Both the position numbers and the translations under genes were made by a program. Of a DNA stretch of 7,058 bases, positions 5,978 to 7,058 are shown one piece after another (the first letter of the stretch is position 1; each line of letters starts with the position of its first letter). Source of the DNA: an uncultured Pseudomonadota bacterium (GTDB taxonomy: Bacteria > Myxococcota_A > UBA9042 > CAIXZC01). The DNA lies in the NCBI GenBank assembly GCA_937876385.1, contig CALFHQ010000455.1, positions 1-7,058 on the forward strand, given 5' to 3'. The notes below the pieces were generated by a model, which was not told where the DNA came from, did no database searches, and saw only the letters and a program-made list of their open reading frames with translations.

Positions 5978-6112
5978 CCCCGTCACGACTCCTTCGAGAA
6001 AATCCTTGCTTTGCAACGGCCATCTCCGCAACATTTAGACAGGGTTCGGTGGTCCAACGATCGGTCCGGTCCCATATTGCTGTTTGGGTGTTCAAAAACC
6101 AAAGGAGTCCCA
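5978..6112. other. rpoN-rapZ intergenic gap
   Basis: These 135 bases contain no gene, no hairpin with T-run and no clear promoter. TAGACA at 6036-6041 matches five of six -35 positions, but the sequence at proper spacing is GATCGG, a poor -10. A TTGCA (6011-6015) lacks the GG element needed for a sigma-54 site. In many proteobacteria this interval carries hpf and ptsN; here neither fits in the space. Confidence 0.5.
6101..6107 (+). promoter_or_regulatory. Shine-Dalgarno site fixing the GTG start of rapZ
   Basis: AAAGGAG ends five bases before the GTG at 6113. It selects a 297-residue product, close to the family's usual 280-290, over the 331-residue frame from ATG 6011, whose extra 34 residues do not resemble the family and lack a ribosome site. 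Confidence 0.8.
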
Positions 6113-7006
6113 GTGCCGCAAGAAGTTCCTCCGGCTCAAGACGACAAGCTGAACCTGGTTCTTATCACGGGTCTCTCCGGAGCAGGGAAGACCCTGGCGT
6201 TGAAGACCATGGAAGACCTGGACTATTTCTGCATCGACAACCTGCCGGTTTCTCTCCTGGATCCCCTGGTTGTCTTGTTGAAAGCGAATGAGAACATTCG
6301 CCGGGCAGCCCTGGTGATGGACGTTCGAGATCCGCAGTTCATCGAGGAAGCGCAGCACATTCCAGAGCGACTAAACGCCTATGGGCACGATGTCACCCTC
6401 CTCTTCCTCGAGGCAGACAAGGAGACGCTGATTCGGCGGTTCTCGGAGACGCGCAGACCCCACCCGTTGGCCAGAAAGGGTTCCATCGAACAGGGGGTGG
6501 ACCAGGAAATCGAGTTGCTGAAACCGCTGCGAGCCGTTTCAAGCCGGATTCTCGACACCTCCGAACTGAACGTCCACCAACTGAAGTCTCAAGTCGGTGC
6601 GCTGGTAACGCAGCACACTTCCGCACGCATGAACGTTCTGATCCAATCCTTCGGTTTCAAGTATGGAATCCCTCTCGAATCGGCCTTCGTTTTTGATGTC
6701 CGGTTCCTGCCGAATCCTTACTTCGAGGAACACCTCCGGGACCGTTCGGGAAAGGACCCGGAAGTCGCCAATTACGTCTTTGCACACGAGGACAGCAAGA
6801 CCATCCTTGACCGCATCATCCAGTTGGTAGAGACAGCCGTGCCCATGTGCAGAACCGAAGGAAGAAGCAATCTACTCATCGGAATCGGCTGCACCGGCGG
6901 CCAACATCGGTCGGTTGCCATCGCTGAGAAGCTGGGCGAAGCGCTCGCAGAACGCAACATCTCGAACACAGTCATCCACAAAGAACTCCCCCGATACGGA
7001 CTGTAA
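6113..7006 (+). CDS. rapZ: RapZ/YvcJ-family P-loop nucleotide-binding protein
   Basis: A 297-residue cytoplasmic protein. The N-terminal kinase-like domain carries Walker A GLSGAGKT (20-27), the family stretch MEDLDYFCIDNLP (33-45), a Walker-B-like VMDVRD (68-73) and FLEADKETLIRRFSETRRPHPL (split around 98-119). The C-terminal domain has the conserved FGFKYGIP (180-187), FDVRFLPNP (194-202) and GCTGGQHRSVAIAE (259-272). In E. coli RapZ guides RNase E to the small RNA GlmZ and so controls GlmS and amino-sugar supply; Bacillus YvcJ hydrolyses nucleotides and affects competence. The E. coli C-terminal basic RNA-binding tail is not evident here, as the protein ends KELPRYGL, and GlmZ itself is confined to enterobacteria, so the RNA-adapter role should not be assumed. 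It follows rpoN in the same direction, a widespread association. Start chosen as the GTG behind AAAGGAG. Family assignment is secure, cellular role less so. Confidence 0.95.
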   Translation: MPQEVPPAQDDKLNLVLITGLSGAGKTLALKTMEDLDYFCIDNLPVSLLDPLVVLLKANENIRRAALVMDVRDPQFIEEAQHIPERLNAYGHDVTLLFLEADKETLIRRFSETRRPHPLARKGSIEQGVDQEIELLKPLRAVSSRILDTSELNVHQLKSQVGALVTQHTSARMNVLIQSFGFKYGIPLESAFVFDVRFLPNPYFEEHLRDRSGKDPEVANYVFAHEDSKTILDRIIQLVETAVPMCRTEGRSNLLIGIGCTGGQHRSVAIAEKLGEALAERNISNTVIHKELPRYGL

Positions 7007-7010
7007 ACAG

Positions 7011-7023
7011 GGTCATCTTGACC
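7011..7023. repeat. Short inverted repeat just after rapZ
   Basis: GGTCA (7011-7015) and TGACC (7019-7023) are perfect reverse complements around TCT, five bases after the rapZ stop. The stem is only 5 bp and no T-run follows, so it is a poor terminator; it may be a half-site operator or chance. Confidence 0.25.
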
Positions 7024-7058
7024 AGCGATCATCCCCGTAGGCTGCGTCAGTCGGCTGA

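Noticed and set aside
6001..6015. Sigma-54 promoter before rapZ based on TTGCA
   Set aside because: The GG dinucleotide required ten bases before the GC is absent; the bases there are AA.

Overview
This looks like an ordinary chromosomal stretch from a free-living Gram-negative bacterium of moderately high GC. The sigma-54 factor next to a RapZ/YvcJ-family protein, GTG starts behind strong GGAGG sites, a near-consensus sigma-70 promoter and actinobacterial-style (group III) phosphofructokinases would suit a deltaproteobacterial or myxococcal lineage. That placement is inference. There are no tRNAs, rRNAs, CRISPR arrays, transposases or other signs of a mobile element.

Layout. Positions 1-416 hold no convincing gene but contain a 19-bp direct repeat, a short hairpin and a purine-only tract. 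Positions 417-1837 form a minus-strand gene pair, transcribed leftward: a degenerate PHP-domain protein with a long Arg/Gly-rich (RGG) tail, then 32 bp later a small single-domain cupin. Positions 1838-2133 are a divergent regulatory region. It carries an 18-bp perfect palindrome with a LacI/PurR-type core, next to a possible promoter of the minus-strand pair, and an almost perfect sigma-70 promoter facing right. Positions 2134-4409 are two tandem paralogous 6-phosphofructokinases, 14 bp apart, both with the residues expected of pyrophosphate-dependent enzymes. Positions 4532-5977 are rpoN (sigma-54) and 6113-7006 are rapZ, also rightward. The last 52 bases hold a small inverted repeat and possibly the first codons of another gene.

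Functionally, the rightward block joins a reversible glycolytic/gluconeogenic step (PPi-PFK) with two regulators: sigma-54, used for nitrogen, motility, envelope and stress promoters, and RapZ, which links cell-envelope amino-sugar synthesis or nucleotide sensing to regulation. In many proteobacteria rpoN and rapZ lie in one cluster with hpf and ptsN; here those two genes are absent between them. The leftward pair is of unknown function. The points most worth a second look are the tandem PPi-type PFK pair, the PHP-RGG fusion with eroded metal-site motifs, and the palindromic operator in front of it. I see no strong case for an entirely new multi-gene system.
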